A stretch of DNA of 5,797 nt from Methanomassiliicoccales archaeon (GTDB lineage Archaea; Thermoplasmatota; Thermoplasmata; Methanomassiliicoccales; UBA472), in contig DUJZ01000070.1 of the NCBI GenBank assembly GCA_013329565.1, positions 9,815 through 15,611 of the forward strand, given 5' to 3'. The notes under the pieces were generated by a model. It was not told where the DNA came from. It saw only the letters and a program-made list of their open reading frames with translations, and ran no database searches. A program made the translations under genes and the position numbers. Positions 5,401 to 5,797 of the stretch are shown in pieces (the first letter of the stretch is position 1; every line of letters starts with the position of its first letter).

Positions 5401-5797
5401 ATGAAGATCAAGATCACGGACACCGTGCTGAGGGACGCGCATCAGTCGCTGCTGGCGACCAGAATGCGCACCGAGGACATGCTCCCCGCCGCAGCGATGC
5501 TGGATGAGATCGGCTACTGGTCAGTGGAGATGTGGGGCGGGGCGACGTTCGATACCTGCCTGCGTTTCCTGCGGGAGGACCCCTGGGAGCGCATCTCGAG
5601 ATTGAAGAAGGAGATGCCCAACACCCCCTTCCAGATGCTGCTCCGAGGACAGAACGTGGTCGGCTACCGCCATTACTCCGACGATATCCTGGAGAAGTTC
5701 GTCAAGAACGCCTGCCGGCGCGGTATCGACGTGTTCAGAATATTCGACGCGCTGAACGACCACCGCAACATGCAGATGGCCATGCGCGCCGTCAAGA
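5401..5797 (+). CDS. pycB: Pyruvate/oxaloacetate-type carboxyltransferase (PycB/OadA/5S family), partial at right edge
   Basis: These are the first 132 codons of the TIM-barrel carboxyltransferase that moves CO2 between carboxybiotin and pyruvate/oxaloacetate. The signatures are clear: [16 protein letters not shown] (7-22), containing the metal-binding Asp12 region; [11 protein letters not shown] (41-51); [13 protein letters not shown] (80-92); and [10 protein letters not shown] (111-120). The carbamylated lysine and the metal-binding histidines of the barrel lie further on, beyond the window. The family includes pyruvate carboxylase subunit B, the alpha subunit of Na+-pumping oxaloacetate decarboxylase and the 5S subunit of transcarboxylase, and these cannot be told apart from the N-terminus. 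It is not known whether a C-terminal biotin domain is fused here. The gene follows the acyl-CoA carboxyltransferase gene by 9 bases with a stop-overlapping ribosome site, so the two are almost surely made together. The symbol is the usual archaeal one and is provisional. Confidence 0.93.
   Translation, partial: MKIKITDTVLRDAHQSLLATRMRTEDMLPAAAMLDEIGYWSVEMWGGATFDTCLRFLREDPWERISRLKKEMPNTPFQMLLRGQNVVGYRHYSDDILEKFVKNACRRGIDVFRIFDALNDHRNMQMAMRAVK

Noticed and set aside
1..5797. Mobile element, phage or defence island
   Set aside because: No transposase, integrase, terminal repeats, tRNA gene or defence domain is visible; the genes are of metabolic and transport type with uniform codon use.

Overview
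The window looks like archaeal chromosomal DNA, GC-rich with dense short-spaced genes. Three AT-rich boxes sit about 25 bases upstream of starts or of a likely transcription start, a T-tract terminator follows one gene, and genes inside the operon carry GAGG-type ribosome binding sites. A stand-alone biotin protein ligase beside carboxylase subunits, and a PadR regulator overlapping an ABC exporter gene, would fit a Euryarchaeota/Thermoplasmatota-type genome such as a Methanomassiliicoccales relative. That placement is inference from gene style only; no rRNA or other marker is present.

Left part, minus strand (1-1066): a PadR-family repressor gene overlaps by 4 bases (ATGA) the start of an ABC exporter gene (transmembrane part) that runs off the left edge. 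This is the usual layout of a self-regulated drug or lipid efflux operon. A perfect 12-bp palindrome lies where transcription of this operon should start and is a likely operator.

Middle (1067-2099): a short divergent promoter region drives the PadR operon leftwards and, rightwards, a single gene for an unrecognised 257-residue protein with a probable C-terminal winged helix and a C-x2-C-x-C motif. That gene probably gives a leaderless transcript and ends at a T7 tract. A 140-bp spacer follows, holding a 7-bp-stem inverted repeat and a TATA-like box.

Right part, plus strand (2100-5797): four closely spaced genes that look like one operon. The first encodes a protein with an internally duplicated AbrB-like plus ACT module, probably a ligand-sensing regulator. 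Next are a biotin protein ligase without a DNA-binding domain, an acyl-CoA-type biotin-dependent carboxyltransferase (PccB/MmdA/12S family), and the start of a pyruvate/oxaloacetate-type carboxyltransferase (PycB/OadA/5S family), cut by the right edge. The ligase would biotinylate a carrier protein that is not in the window. The two carboxyltransferases act on the two kinds of substrate joined by a transcarboxylase (methylmalonyl-CoA/propionyl-CoA and oxaloacetate/pyruvate). The operon could therefore encode a transcarboxylase, a decarboxylase pump, or carboxylases sharing one biotin carrier. The genes beyond the right edge would decide.
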